Shown here one piece after another: positions 43,662 through 57,216 of a DNA stretch of 64,000 bases; position 1 is the stretch's first letter, and every line of letters starts with the position of its first letter. A program made the position numbers and the translations under genes. The notes under the pieces were generated by a model that worked only from the letters and a program-made list of their open reading frames with translations, ran no database searches and was not told the origin of the DNA. This stretch comes from Abelmoschus esculentus (lineage: Eukaryota; Streptophyta; Magnoliopsida; Malvales; Malvaceae). The stretch is taken from positions 3,193,501 to 3,257,500 of the forward strand of contig JAUCBN010000021.1 in the NCBI GenBank assembly GCA_035048815.1. The letters run 5' to 3'.

Positions 43662-45144
43662 TGTTGCGTGTAGAAAGAGTGCGCAATTTGTGCAAGTGTA
43701 CACTTCGCAAGTAATAAAGTGATGAGTATAAAGTATCGTCTCCACAGGTATTGGTGTACTTAATTTATTTCCTTTTCTCTTCTCGCTCTGCAAAAGAAAT
43801 AAAATAAAAACACAGATTAATGTGATTGTTCTAAATTAAACTAAAACAAAATAAAAAGAGAACAAAGAATAAAAATAAAATCAGATTGAGAGAAAGGTTA
43901 GGATCCAGTTGTTTCGTATTGTGGATTCAATTGAATTGTTTATTTCTAATGCAACTACACAACACTGCCTCGGCAGAACTACAGTTTTACTGTATCGACA
44001 GTGAAGGGTTACGTTCGCCGCAGCAATCTCTTGCTCTTGGGTGGACTTCTTCAAAGTTTGGTAAAGTATCCTCTGATGACTCTTCTTATCCCTAAGTCGA
44101 AGTACTGTTGATGACTAGTCCTTGATGATACCTCCCGGCGTGAATCAACTATAACCATCAACCAATCTCACACTTCTTTTAGCCGTTGAAACTCTAACCT
44201 ATCCCTAGGCCGAGTTAGTATTTTTCAGCTAGAAAAATATCGTACTTATTCCTTTCGTGAATCTAAATCTCCCAATATTAGATAAATAAATCTCTCACAA
44301 ACTTATCTCCCGAGCTTGAATGTAAGAACAATGAATGGCAAAGAATAAGCAAATCTTGTTATTTTATTGCATGAAACAAGAAAACAAAGTATAATCTCCT
44401 CTCACAAATACTCGACAACTTTCACCTAAGCCTTAGAAGAATTTAGAACATAATGAAAAGAAAGAAAACTCTAAGGTCTAGGGTGAACTCTCTCTTTCTC
44501 GTGTGTCTTGTGTTCTTGAGCGGCACCTCCTTTATATAGGCTAAAATTAGGACAACATCAGCCTTGGAGAAGAAGCAAAGTTGTTTTGGACGTTTCCTTC
44601 CTTAAAAAGGTGAATCTCTTTAATTTGATTCTTTCTATCTTTACACCGTCTTCTCAAACTTCAAATGCCACGCAAAGTGTCGAGAAAAATCCAACTTTTT
44701 ATGTTCTCCAAATCGATCACCACTTTGACTTTTGGTATTCATAGAATTCTCTGCCTCGGTAGGTTGCATCTGCTGCCCTAGCGGAAGTCTAACTTGTGTC
44801 TGCTCAGCTTCCATCAGTAAAAGTTCTTATCTATGGCTGGTTCGATCATGGTCTGCTTCATAGTTCATTGCCCTATTTTCTCATTGTCCTTCGCTGATTT
44901 CCAGGCTTCCTTATCATGCTGTCGCGACCCTACTGTTTGGTTACTGCCCCTGCCCAAGTCTACCTGCAAATGCACAAAGGTGCATTAAAGCTTACATTTT
45001 CTATAAATATCATCTTTATATGTCACAAAAGCAAAATATCCAAATATCACACATTAAGTTCATGCATTAGCCCAAGTAGGTGTAGATTAAGTAATTATTG
45101 TCCATGAAAGGTGTAAAAAGTGATAGTCTTTTGAGTACTTATTA
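43662..45144 (-). mobile_element. 3' LTR of minus-strand Athila-type element
   Basis: Reads, in reverse complement, as the same LTR family as 53119-54448: ends TACACGCAACA, with the conserved GGAGACGATACT and TACACTTGCAC strings. The polypurine tract GAGTTTGGGGGTG lies just outside at 45145-45157. Length about 1.48 kb. Confidence 0.8.
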
Positions 45145-46660
45145 CACCCCCAAACTCGAACTATTACTTGTCCTCAAGCAATGCAAACCATCAAATTGCC
45201 ATACCTTATTCTTTATTTGTCTTATGTTTTCATCTATTCTCCCCACCATGACTATGACTATTCTTGAGCCTTAACCTTTTGGTTACCCAAGGACTTACCC
45301 GAAATCAAGCTATAAGATTTTGTGAGTGTGTGAGTTCTTGTGGATAAGTTTGATTAAAGGCTTTCTTAGACAAAATCTAAGATCAAGACAAGTAAACTTG
45401 GAATTAATGTTCTCTTCTTATAACAACAACTACTTGAGCCAATTTTGGGCTTCTCAAGGATTGTGTTTTCTCATCAAGATATTTTTTTAGCATACTAGAG
45501 TCAATTTCGGGTACCTCTAGCATGAAGAAGAGTGAATCCTAGAGTCAGTGATAGGCACCTCTAGCCAACACTTCCAAAAATCTAAGCCTTTATCACCTAA
45601 GTTCATTAAAAAGAATTCCTATAATCAAACAAGTCTCAAAAGTGTTTTTAGAGTCAATCTTATAGCAAGCTTCTAAGTTTTCTTGCTTAAGTATCCTAAA
45701 GTTAAGCCTTCTAAACAGGACCTAGCCATGGTAAGGAGAAAGATTTCTATAGCCTAAAGAGAATAAACTAAGACAATACTAATGTAGAGTAATGCAAAAG
45801 TATGGACAATATTTCAAATAAGGTGGTATACTAAAAAAAATTTCAAAATAAACTTAAGTTACATTCTTTCATGGTAGGGTCGCGACAATGAATCTACACC
45901 CCCAAACTCAAACTGAGCATTACCTTCAATGCTTATAATTATAGCACAAAGCAGGAAACAAAACATGAAAATTAATAAGGAAAGAGATAAAAGCAGAATA
46001 AAGGTGTAGAGATTAAATATCCTCCGAAGAACTGCTAGTAACGATCAGTTTTCGTGGCCTTACTGCTGACAGTTTAATTCTCTTTCCCTGAGCTGGTGAT
46101 TGATGAGCTTTAGCTTGTTTGGGCGGCTGAACTCTGGTAGGTGATGTCCTTTGCACTGGGGCGTTGACTTATTCTCCTTCTTATTCATCACCAATTTCTT
46201 CGGTGGGCATTATTTCTGTCTCGCCCTCTTTTTCAGCTTCCATTGCCTCTGCCCAGGCGTACTGAGTGCTTGGCCTGGTGGCTGCATAAGGCTGTTGCAT
46301 AAAAGAGTCCATCTCCAATGAGAAACTCCTTATGATTATAGGAGAGCCTGCTGGAGTGCTGAAGGCTGCTCTCCGCTTGGATGGCCTTCTACTGGCTGAT
46401 GATGCCGCGGCGGGCTCTAGTGGCTGAGATGGGCCAACAGCTTGAAATGGTTGCGATGGTCCAGTGGTCTAAAATGGTCACGATCCTTTTGGAGCCGGTG
46501 TTGTTTCAGTGTATGACGTAGCTGTGACAAACATATTTGGAGGGAATTCTAGAAACTGCACCCCTTGGTTCGAAAAATTGTTGATCATCATCTGGGATAA
46601 TATAGTGTTGAAATCTCTTTAGTACTCTATGTACCGTTATTGTCGTAGATCTATGGCCGC
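45145..46660 (-). mobile_element. 3' untranslated and env-like tail of minus-strand Athila-type element
   Basis: 45160-45900 is the counterpart of 57240-58110 in the plus element (repeated 'gaggtgcc' strings). 46020-46650 is a decayed C-terminal part of the env-like ORF with many stops. Confidence 0.6.
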
Positions 46661-47560
46661 CATCTTTTAGAGTATTTCCTGGTAGGGATCAGCTGTGGCA
46701 GTGCTATGGGATGCAGCAGGTATGTCCGCCATGTACTGGGCCCCGACAGTTGTATCAGCAGTGCATGGTTGTGGAGTTGCTTGGACTAGTTCTGCCTGGG
46801 TTATTTGCATGACTTTGTGGCAGAAATCCCTTGTCCAACCACACCTTTTGGGCAGTAAATTCATTCGTATCCGCAACTGGTACACCCTTGACAGTGTAAA
46901 GACCCGTGATTAAGCATGGAAAATACAAGGTCCCCTTGTCCTCCCGACCATAATCGTAAATTTCCTATAGGATCAACTCTCCCACATTGATGCTTCTTTT
47001 GTTGATAATGGATTGGATGAGAACCAATCTCCTTCTGTCGACTATGCTGCTATGGGACGTTGGGATGAGGCATCGTTTTATGAATGTGGTCCATAACTTG
47101 TCCTCGGGCCTTAGGTTTTGTCTTGCCACAGAACCTTTGTGGGATCCAGTTTCCCAATTGGTGTTATCATAGCAGAGATCGTCTTTGATCAGTTTATAGT
47201 CCTCGTTGCTGATGTCATCCATAAACGTTGAATGATCATCAGGAGCAGGGTGGAGGCCATAGAACAAGTTGATGGTGTCAGCATCAAGTCTAACCGGTCT
47301 GCCCCAGCAATGGACATAAAGCGAATCTTTGCTCGGCCCATGGGCGTAAAATTCTCGCACAACTGTGGCATTTTCCTGGGCGGGTTGCATGTAAAAGATT
47401 TGACATTCTTGATATTCTATTTTATCGAACAAATAGTGCTCGATTCTATAGTTCTCCTCATTGAATGCTGGAATCCCTGCTCTTCCCATAATTGTCTTGC
47501 AATAAAGGATCTGTTGAAGCGTTCTTCAACAGCAGTGGGTGCGAATCTGTTGTAAGCTAC
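46661..47560 (-). pseudogene. Env-like/'putative plant transposon protein' ORF, minus element
   Basis: The N-terminal piece (start at about 47560, MVAYNRFAPTAVEERFNRS) is followed after a frameshift by a 174-codon frame with REFYAHGPSKDSLYV, RGRPVRL-like WGRPVRLDADTINLFYGL and LIPTSHSSIVDRRRLVLI. This domain is common downstream of pol in Athila-group elements; its function is not established. Frame-shifted and interrupted. Confidence 0.7.
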
Positions 47561-48019
47561 CATAGAGAACTTGTGAGAGTTTTTAAGAAGTTTGAGAGAA
47601 ATAAGCAAAGAATTCTAAGAAATCAAGAATGCAAGAGTGAATAGTGAAAGGTAAGAAAGTGGTTATATAGGAAATTTACGATTCACTCTATTGTCGTATT
47701 TAACCCAACTAGCCGTTTTTTAGCCGTTGACATTTACTGCCACGGCTAAAATTACTCCAGACTAGCTGTTATACTTCTCTCTTCGTTTGAAATTTCTACG
47801 GCCCTGACACTGTGAACTGCCGCGACAGCAGATCTTCAGTTATGAATGACTTCACTTTTATTCTTGATTCTTGTCCTAAAAAAATAAACACCAATAAGAA
47901 AAGATTAAAAAGAACAAACATAAAAAATTAATTCTAAATTAAAACTAATCCTAAAAGTAAAATAAAGTAGAGATAAGATAATGAAATTATATCACGAGAA
48001 GAGTGTATACAAGTGCATC

Positions 48020-49215
48020 TCTTAAGGTGATTGTCTTCATAATTCTCATATTATGTGGGTCAAAGTAGTGCTTCAAACGTTGCCCATTCACTTTGAACTC
48101 AAGCCCATCCCTTTATAATTTGATCGTTACTGCACCATGTGGGTAAGCCTGAACAACTTCAAATGGGTCTGACCATCTGAACCTGAGTTTGCCTGGGAAC
48201 AGTTTGAGTCTAAAATTGAAAAGGAGGACCTGTTTCCCCGACAAAAATTGCCTCGGTGTTAGCTTACATTCATGTCATTTTTTAGTCTTTTCTTTGTATA
48301 TCTTGGCATTTTCATAGGTTATTGCTCGAAATTCTTCTATCTCATTGAGGTCTAACATTCTTTTCTGGCCAGCTTTCTCTCATTCCATGTTCAAATTTTT
48401 TACTGCCCAATAGGCTTTATGCTCAATTTCCACGAGCAAATAGCATGCTTTGTCAAATACAAACCTGTATGGAGATGTTCCCAATGGGGTCTTATAAGCT
48501 GTCTTATATACCCACAGGGCATCCTCATGATGATGAGACCAAATCCTTTCGAGATGAGTTTACCACCTTTTTAAGGATTTACTTTAATTCCTTGTTTGAT
48601 ATTTCAGCCTGCCCATTTGTCTGTGGGTGATAGGCTGTAGCAATTATGTGTGTGACGCCTAATTTCTTCAGGGTCGCGGCAAAGAGTCTATTGTTAAAGT
48701 GTTTACCTTCATCACTAATTATTGCTCTAGAGACTCTAAATCTGGTGAAGATATTTTTCTTGAGAAATTTCTGAACAGTCTTGGAATCATTGTATGGAGT
48801 GGCAATTGCTTCGACCTATTTTGATACGTAATCCACCGCTACTAGGATATAGAGATTGCCTTGAGATGATGAGAATGATCTCATGAAGTATATGCCCCAA
48901 AAATCAAATAGTTCTACTTCTAGTATGGGCTGCAATGGCATCTCATTACATCTAGAGATATTGCTCGTGCGTTGGCATCAATCACAGTGCTTGTAGTAAA
49001 GTTGGGCATCTTTGAAGAGTGTGGGCCAATAAAGGCCTGATTGAAGCACCTTGGCGGTTGTTATGGTTCCTCCAAAATTTCCTCCCTCCATAGAGTGAAT
49101 CGTGACAGTTTTAAAGCATTTTTTTCTCGTCCTTTGGAACACATCTTCTTATAACCTGATCTACACATTGCTTAAACAAAAGAGGGTCGTCCCAAAAATA
49201 ATGCTTTGCATTATG
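48020..49215 (-). pseudogene. Integrase remnant of minus-strand Athila-type element
   Basis: No long frame, but the sequence reads in pieces as YFWDDPLLFKQC.DQ..RRCVP (zinc-binding HHCC domain) near 49150-49215, followed by degenerate core-domain segments. Many stops and frameshifts. Confidence 0.6.
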
Positions 49216-50859
49216 CTAAAACCTCTTTTTTTCATTATAGTTAAGGTTATAAGGCGGAACACCACTAGCTAAGTAATTGAAAAGATCAGCATACCAGGGA
49301 GTGACTGTGACTGCGGCAAGATCTTCTATCAATGTTGCGAAAATGTACTTAGTCACTACCGCGGCGCCACAGTCATATACTGTCGTGGTCTCTGCCTCGA
49401 TGGATTCTTTTTCTACTACCGAGATGTGCAAGATGTGTTCGTCTGGGAATACTTCTTGTATTTCTTCATGTGCGTTGTTTTTCTCCTCGGTTTCTAATCT
49501 AGAAGGATGATCGGCTACCTGGTTTTCTGTACCTTTTCTGTCCTTGATGTCTACATCAAATTCTTGAAAAAGAAGGATCCATCTAATCAGTCTGGGCTTG
49601 GCATCCTTCTTTGAGAACAGGTACTTGATTGCCGAATGGTCAGTGTGGACAGTCACTTTTGTTCCGATAAGTTAGGATTGAAACTTGTCAAAGGTAAAGA
49701 CCACTTATAGTAATTCTTTCTTTGTGGTGGTGTAATTGATCTGAGCATCATTGAGGGTTTTACTAAAATAGTAGATGACATGGAATAGGTTGTTCTTTCT
49801 CTGCCCAAGTGCTGCCCCGACAGTATGATCACTTGCATCACACATTATTTCAAATGGCAGGGCCCAATCTGGTGGGACTACAATTGGTGCGGTGATCAGT
49901 TTCTCTTTGAGAGCCTCGAATGCTTCAGCACATTCCTTGCTAAATTCAAATTTCCTATCCTGTTCAAGCAGGTTACACAGAGGTTTAGAAATTTTTGAAA
50001 AATTAGAAATAAACCTCCTGTAAAAACCTACATGACCCAAGAAAATTTAGACTTCTTTGACTGAAATTGGTGGAGGCAATTTCTTTATCACATCTATCTT
50101 AGCCTTTTCAACTTTGATTCCTTGTGATAAGATTTTGTGGCCCAAAACTATGCCTTCATAAACCATGAAATGACATTTCTCCCAATTAAGAACTAAATTG
50201 GATTCCTCACATATGTGCAGTACCTTTTCTAAATTGTCTAGGCAATGAGTGAAGTCATCTCCAAAGACTGAAAATTCGTCCATGAATATCTCTAGGAAGT
50301 CTTCTACCATGTCAGAAAAAATTTCTATCATGCATCTTTGAAAAGTTATCGGGGCATTGTAGAGGTCGAACGATATTCTTCTAAATGCATAAATCTCATA
50401 CGGGCAGGTGAAGGTGGTTTTTGCCTGGTCTTCTAGGTCTACGGCAATCTGGTTATAGCCTGAGTAACCATCAAGAAAACAGTAGAAAGGTTTACCAACA
50501 AGTTTATCAAGCATTTCATCAATAAAGGGTAACGGGAAATGATCCTTCTTTGTTGCCTTATTTAACTTGCGGTAATCCATACAAACCCTCCAACCGGTCA
50601 CAGTCCTGGTTGGGATCTGCTCGTTGCTCTTATTGGTTATTACGGTCATGCCACCTTTCTTGGGTACACATTGTACCGGGCTTACCCATGCACTGTCAAA
50701 GATAGGATAGATGATTCCGGCATCAAGCCATTTGATTATTTCCTTACGTACTACCTCCTTCATGGCATGGTTAAGTCTCCTTTGGGCCTCAATAGTGGGC
50801 TTATGATCTTCCTCTAAAATGATTTTGTGCATGCAAACGGCTGGACTTATTACCTTCAA
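49216..50859 (-). pseudogene. Reverse transcriptase/RNase H of minus-strand Athila-type element
   Basis: Reads through one frame with three stops (near 50047, 49705 and 49670). RT blocks: SAWVSPVQCVPKKGG, GWRVCMDYRKLN, FYCFLDGYSGYNQI, and the catalytic box as FMDEFSVFGD where the family has FMDD, so the second catalytic Asp is changed to Glu. Then GHVGFYRRFI, RNase H segments FEIMCDASD, TVHTDHSAIKYL and LIRWILL. Copies RNA to DNA in the intact element; this copy is dead. Confidence 0.88.
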
Positions 50860-50999
50860 GTCATCAATTGACCACCCAATTGCCTTCTTGTGCTATCGCA
50901 GCATCTCTATCAAGCTTTGTTCTTGTTCTGGATGCAGCTCAGAAGAAATAATTACGGGCATTGTGTGGTTGGTTCCCAAATAAACGTACTTTAATTTAT

Positions 51000-51850
51000 C
51001 AGGTAAAGGTTTTAATTCGATAACCAATGGTTCCTCATTTAAAGGTTTTTCATCCTTACCTGGTAATTTAGTGGTTCGAAGTACTTACCAGGAAGGTGTG
51101 CTGTCATTTTAGCTTCCTCAATTTCTTGTGTTTCAAAACTGTCCAAAACTCTGTTGTAACAGTCATCAATTATACTGCCGAGGTAGATCTGTGTTAAATT
51201 GCCGAAATGGCTGCCAAGGCAGTGGTTGCTGAGACAAGGTATTGCGTTGTCTGTATCTGCGGTGTAAATCATCTGGCACTCCTCTGGATCATCATGTCTT
51301 TTCAGAATTTAGAAAACATTGAGTTTGACGTGTTGGTCGTTAAACCTCATTGTCAATTCTCCTTTTTCACATCGATAAGAGTGCGTCCAGTAGCTAGAAA
51401 AGGTATCCCTAAGATGATTGGTGCATTGTCATCTTCTTCACAATCAAGAACAAGAAAATCAGTTGGAAAAATAAATTTATCCACCCTTACCAAAATGTCC
51501 TCGATCTTTTCTTCAGGTTGCACATACGATCTATCCGCTAATTAGAGCATCACAATTATGGGTTTTGCCCTTCCTATTCCAAGCTTTTGAAATACGGATT
51601 TAGGCATCAAGTTTATACTTGCTTCAAGATCACATAGGGTCTTTCCTTCGTAGTGGCTTCCTATCGCACATGGTATAGTAAAACATCCAAGATCCTTCAA
51701 TTTGGAGGGCATACGATTATGAAGCATTGACATGCATCCTTCGATAGCGGCAATATTTTCAAACTCACCAAGCCTTCTACTTTTGGACACAATGTCTTTT
51801 AAGAACTTGGCATAATTCGACATCTGTTCTATTGCCTCAACTAATGGCAA
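51000..51850 (-). pseudogene. Aspartic protease region, minus-strand Athila-type element
   Basis: MSNYAKFLKDIVSKSRRLGE and GCFTIPCAIG..YEGKTLCD, then LEASINLMP: the active-site D-L-G-A-S motif with G changed to E. The following PILGRPF-like part near 51400 is frame-shifted. Confidence 0.75.
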
Positions 51851-52032
51851 ATTAATGTGGACTTGCTTTAGGATGTTCAGGAACTTTTTAAATTGATAAT
51901 CTTGCTTTTGCCTTTTCAGCCTCCACAGAAAAGGTGGGGGGGTCGCATTTCCTCTAGTGTCTCATTAGTCTGGAATTTAATGTCTGGTACCATTGGTACT
52001 TTTGCTGTCTCGGCCGCTTGGCATAGGACTGC

Positions 52033-53118
52033 CTATTGTTGTGCCGTGATAGGATCACTTAGTTCAGTATCTAAGTCCTCTCTATCTGATTCTTCTTGTT
52101 CCATTAGCCGAACTTTTTCTGCTGAATTGTCTGATATCTCCTTAAGTTCTTGGCCATTCCTGGTAGTGATTGCCTTACATTGCTCATGGCCCATTCCCCT
52201 TGCAACTTCAGTATTGCTGGGTAATCCTCCTTGCGGTCTAGTGTTCAGATTTTGAGCAAACTGCCCAACTTGAGTTTCCAATGTTTTAATGGCTGTCTCT
52301 TGGTTTTGCAACCTCATCTCAGTTCTATTGCCTTGACTTCATGTGTATTATTTTGCAGAAAAAATCTATTGCCTTGACTTCATATGTATTATTTTATATT
52401 TGTATATTCTGGACCATCTTCGTAAGAGAGGCCAATTGTGCTGCCATGAAATTGTATGTTTCTAACTCATGTACTGTGGCTTGGCGTCTCACCCCTCCTC
52501 GCCTAGATGTAGGGAATTGAAAATCACTCTTTGCAAGTTTGTTCAAAATTTCTATTGCTTCCTCCGGTGGTTCGTCGAGAAGTGTCCCATTAGCAGAGGC
52601 GTCTAGCATCATCCTTGTTGGGTAATTGGTTGCATTGTAAAACATAGTTACTTGTGTCCATAATGGAAATGCATGCAAAGGACACTTGTGTAATAGCTCC
52701 CTATATCGCTCCCATGCCTTATACATCATTTTATCATCTGCCTGCCCTAAAGAAGTAATTTCATTACGTATACGATCATATAGAGTAGGATTGAAACGTG
52801 TAATGAAATCACGACATAGTTCACTTCAAGATCCTATAGATCCTGTTGGAATGCTATTTAATCAGGTCTTTGCCCTATCCCTCAATGAATAGGGAAACAG
52901 TTTTAATCTCAAAACATCTTCATGGACTCCATGGATTTTGAATGAATTACAAATTTCCATGAATGATTTGAGGTGCTTCCTGACATCTTCAGTTAATGAC
53001 CCACCAAATTGTGTATTGAGCATATTAAACATGACAGGTTTTAGTTCAAAGTAGGTTGCTTCGATTTCTGCTGTAACAATTCCTGGATTTAACCCGTTCA
53101 AATCCTCTTCCAGGAAAT
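52033..53118 (-). pseudogene. Gag of minus-strand Athila-type element, cut by the plus-strand element
   Basis: Segments FELKPVMFNMLNTQFGG and VRKHLKSFMEICNSFKI (53101-52862), YKAWERYRELLHKCP (52729-) and VGQFAQNLNTRPQGGLPSNT (52317-). Frameshifted. The N-terminal coding sequence ends abruptly at FLEEDLNG (53118), where LTR1 of the plus-strand element begins. Confidence 0.82.
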
Positions 53119-54448
53119 TGATAAGTGCTCAACTCACTATCACTTTCTGCATTTTTCATGGGCATTTATCATCAATTCTACACCTACTTGAACCAATGCA
53201 TGGACTTAATATGATATATTTAGAAATTATGCTATTAAAGATTATATTTGTAGAAAATGCATACTTTACTGCATCTTCTTATCTATGCAGGAACAAGTAC
53301 TACCGAGACAGTAAAATGAGGCTGAGGCAGGACCTGATGCCGAGGCAGCAGAGAAGAAAAAGGCAATATGGTTGACAGCTGAAAGAGGAAATTGAGGAGA
53401 GCATTGTTGAGCAAGAAGCCCAAGATTTGGAGCTAAACAACACAAGAAAAGCCCAAGGAAAAGGCCACGCGGGATGAAACCTTCTAGAAGATCAAACTTG
53501 GAAGTATTTAACCTATGTGCATAACTTGTTCCCTACTCCAAGTTGTACTCTAATTAGGAAAGTTTTGCCCTAGGCCAAGCCTATATAAGGCATAGTCGTC
53601 CTAGGGTTTAGAGAGACGAAAATTAGAGAGATTTAGATAGCCGAATTTTGAGAGTTTTAGGAACAATTCTTCCCATCATGTTCTAAGCTTTCTTAGGGTG
53701 TTGGTGAAGCTTGTTAAATATTTGTGAGAGGAGATTGTATTTTGATTCTTATTTCAATGCAATAAAATATCAAGGTTTGCTTACTCTTTGTCATTCTTTG
53801 TTCTTGCATCCAAGCCCGGGAGAGAAGTTTGTAAGTAATCTGTTTGTCTAGACTCGGGAGAGTTAGACTCACGAAAGGAGTAAGTACGGTATTCAACTTT
53901 ATTGGACGATACTAACTCAGCCTAGGGATATCTTAAGAGTTTCAGCGGCTAAAAGAAGTGTGGGATTGGTTGTTGGTTATAATTGATTAACGTCGGAAGG
54001 TATCATAAAGGACTAACCTTCAACAGCGTTTCGACTTAGAGATTAGCGGAGCCATACAAGGACACTTTGTCGAACTTTGGTAGATCGGCCCAAGAGCAAG
54101 GGATTGCCGCGACAAAGGATATTGTCGCTGCCGAGTCAGTATCTGCAGTATTATCGAGGCAGTGCAGTACAATTGCACTAGAACAAGAAGCAGATCAATC
54201 GAATCCACAATACGACACAACTGGATCCTACCCTCTCATAATTGTTATTACCTTAGTTAATTTAGTTTATTAGTTAATTCGATATCAAACTGAATTTTGT
54301 TTTTACTTTTATTTTACAGAAGCAAAATGATTGAAGGAGGCATATTAAGTACATCAATCCTTGTGGAGACGATACTCAATAAATTGCTTACCATTTTATT
54401 ACTTGACGTGTACACTTGCACTAATTGAGCATATTTTTACACGCATCA
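53119..54448 (+). mobile_element. LTR1 of plus-strand Athila-type chain
   Basis: TGATAAGTGCTCAAC start and TTTTACACGCATCA end; homologous to LTR2 (58113-59396). Differs by small indels, for example a 16-bp segment near 54115 absent from LTR2. TATA-like CCTATATAAGGC near 53579. Confidence 0.88.
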
Positions 54449-54454
54449 AATTTT

Positions 54455-54472
54455 TGACGTCGTTGTCGGGGA
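54455..54472 (+). other. Primer-binding site (tRNA-Asp type)
   Basis: TGACGTCGTTGTCGGGGA, a mutated form of the TGGCGCCGTTGCCGGGGA site of Athila/Tat elements. Confidence 0.8.
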
Positions 54473-54589
54473 TTGACAACTAAATTTTATTTTCTTTATT
54501 TTCTTGCTTTTAGTTATTTTTACTAATATATTTTCTTTTTCTTTTTCTAAAAAAAATTAGGTGTGTTTCCAGTTAAAGGATTTTCAAGA

Positions 54590-55162
54590 TGCAAGGAGAA
54601 AGAAAGAAATCTATTCGGGAGTTGATGTTGGAAGAAAATTCATCTCTTCCATTGTAGGTATCTTTCGAGGAGTCAACGTTACAAGATTTGAAGCTATCAC
54701 AAAAAGGATATGATTATTTGGAAGAAAATATTTTTGTGGTAATTCTATCTAATATTAGTTCCAAACCAAAGTCTCTACTGATGGAGATTTCTAAGAAGCA
54801 TAAAAAACAATGTGGGTTGATTCTTGAAGACTTCAATAAAGATGGTTCTTCACTTGACTTACACCGAATTTTGGAAAAATATTGCCACGGTAATTGGCTA
54901 TCACAGCAATCGCCACGACAACGAAGGCTATATATATCCAACTATGATGGAAGTTAACGACAATGAGGTAATTAAATGGTTGGATACTGATATATTTTAT
55001 TCTAACGAGATATTTATGCCTTTAGGAATAATATCAAGTTGGAGGATAGGCATGGACAACAAAAAAACACAAACAGAAGACACCTCTACCATGATAGCAC
55101 AAATGGGAGTATTCGTACCCGTATTAGGCCATATCTTTTTAAATAGAATAGTTACTCAATAG
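54590..55162 (+). pseudogene. Short gag leader and pol vestige inside plus element 1
   Basis: Begins MQGERKKSIRELMLEE (shared with the ORF at 59537), hits a stop, and continues to a frame (54824-55162) with EVIKWLDTDIFY and SWRIGMDNKK, eroded counterparts of the RT strings EIIKWLDAGIIY and GWRVCMDYRK. All other pol domains are deleted, so this element could not move by itself. Confidence 0.55.
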
Positions 55163-55702
55163 AGGGTGCGGATAGACTATAAGAAATATCGAAAACGACC
55201 CTCCATAAGTTTTCTTTATATTCTTATTTTATATTACTTTTCTCTTTTATTTTATTTGGTATTTTCATGAATTCTCTTAATTGTGGTATTTAAGAATAAT
55301 TATCTTCTCATTACTTGAATGTTTCTTTCTTTATGTTTATCTTTTTAGGTTAGGACAATAAAATCAAGAATAAAAAAGAAATAGTTTAGAGCAAAAACTC
55401 TACCGAGGGAAGTAAACAGTGTCAGAAGCCACAGAAGTCCTAACAGGAAGAAACAGTGTAACGGCTATCTGCCGAGTTTTCCACCACGGCAGTAAATGCT
55501 AACGGGCAGTAAATTCAAAACGGCTAGTGGTTAAAACGGTCAAACTGTTGAGGTATATTAAGAAGCATGCATCTCTTGAACTATTCACTCTTGCATTCTT
55601 GAATTTCTTTAGAATTCTATTCTTGCTCTCACAATACTCTCTCAATTATTCTTGAAAATTTTTCAGAACTCTCGATCAAAACTCGCAATCCTACAATCAT
55701 CA

Positions 55703-57216
55703 ATGGCAGCATACAACAGATTTGCCCCCGCCACTGTTGCAGAAAGATTCAACAAATCTTTTGCCGCTAAGCAACTGTGGGAAGAACAAGGATTCTAGCA
55801 ATCAGAGGAAGAAAATCTCGGCATTGAACACTATTTGTTCAACAAGATTCAGCATAAAAAATGGCAACTCTTCTGCCTACAACCTGATCAAGCCAATACG
55901 ACCATAGTGCGCGAGTTCTATGCACATGGGCTCAGCAAGGACAATCTCTTTGTCCACTACCGAGGCAGACTTGTACGCCTTGATGTTGAAACAATTAATA
56001 AGTTCTACGATCTAGCACCGAGACGAGATAGGCATGTCGAATTCATTGACGACATCATCACACAAGACTATGAACTAATCAAGGATGATATTTGTTACAA
56101 CAAAACTCCATGGGAATCCGTTGCACATAGAGGTTTTGTGATAAGGCAAAGCCTCAAGCCCGAGGCAAAATTGTGGTACACATTCGTCAAGAGACGCCTC
56201 ATCCCAACTTCCCACAACAGCACAGTGGACCGCAAGAGATTGGTGTTGATCCATTCCATCATCAACAAGAGGAGCATCGATGTTGGAGAGATCATTCTTC
56301 GAGAAATTCATGATTGTGGTAAGAAGAAACGTGGACCACTATATTTCCCATGTTTAATATCTGCTTTATGCATTGCTGCAAGAGTACCAATTGAAGACAC
56401 CGACAAATACACACCAATAAGGCAAGGATGGACGAGAGAATTCTGCCACAGAGTGATGCAGATCACACAGACAAAACCTGTCCAAGCAACGCCACAACAA
56501 TTTACTGTTGATTTCACTGTCATAGCATAATACACGAAAGAGATGCTAGGCACTGCCGAAGCCCCTACCGCAGCAGATCCCTACCAAGAAATTCTTCAGC
56601 GGATAGAAACCATGGACCTTCGCCAACAAAGATACATAGAATACCAACGAGACTTCAACAACACCCTCGCTCAAATGATGATGCAGAACTTCCCAACCAA
56701 GGAGTACAATTTCCAGAATGCCCTACAAACATATTTGTAACGGCAGTACCTTATATAGAGACCACTCCATCCCTAGGGCCAAGACCATTCTTTACCTCCA
56801 GACTGCAGAAGCAATTCCATGCAGTCGACCCATCTAGGGCAGTAGACGCTGCCGCGGCATCATCCGTAAGCAGAAGACCTTTAAAGAGAAGGGGAGTTTT
56901 CAGCACTCCCCCAAGATCACCAATTCCAATGGGCAGTCTATCGGCTAAGATAGATGCCTACGTTCATCAGAGCTCATTAACTGCCGAGCCCAGTATCCAG
57001 CCTACTGGGGTAGATCCAAAAAACGAGGGACGCACAGATATCATGGATACAGATGATGAAGGAGGAGAAGAAGTCAATTCCCTAATAAAAAGGGCAACAC
57101 CCACGAGAGCTCAACCGCCGAGAAGAGCAAAACCATCACCAACACCAAGGGCACAACCATCAGCAGCCAAATCAAGAAGAAAAATTGTGGAAGAAAGCTC
57201 TTCCAAATCATATTAA
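55703..57216 (+). pseudogene. Env-like/'putative plant transposon protein' ORF, plus element 1
   Basis: ATG at 55703 (MAAYNRFAPATVAERFN). In-frame TAG at 55797 and TAA at 56528; between them 231 codons with REFYAHGLSKDNLFV, RGRLVRLDVETINKFYDL, LIPTSHNSTVDRKRLVLIHS and EFCHRVMQITQ. After 56543 it continues in frame to 56740 (glutamine-rich helical). A separate frame 56929-57216 gives an acidic then Arg/Pro/Ser-rich tail. It is the best preserved coding sequence in this element. The domain is found in Athila-type elements 3' of pol; no signal peptide or clear membrane segment is seen, so the 'envelope' label is doubtful. Confidence 0.72.

Noticed and set aside
43886..45107. Frames within the minus-strand LTR
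   Set aside because: The same LTR in other copies has no conserved frame; chance ORFs.
46987..47555. Plus-strand frames of 61-107 codons
   Set aside because: Antisense to the env-like ORF.
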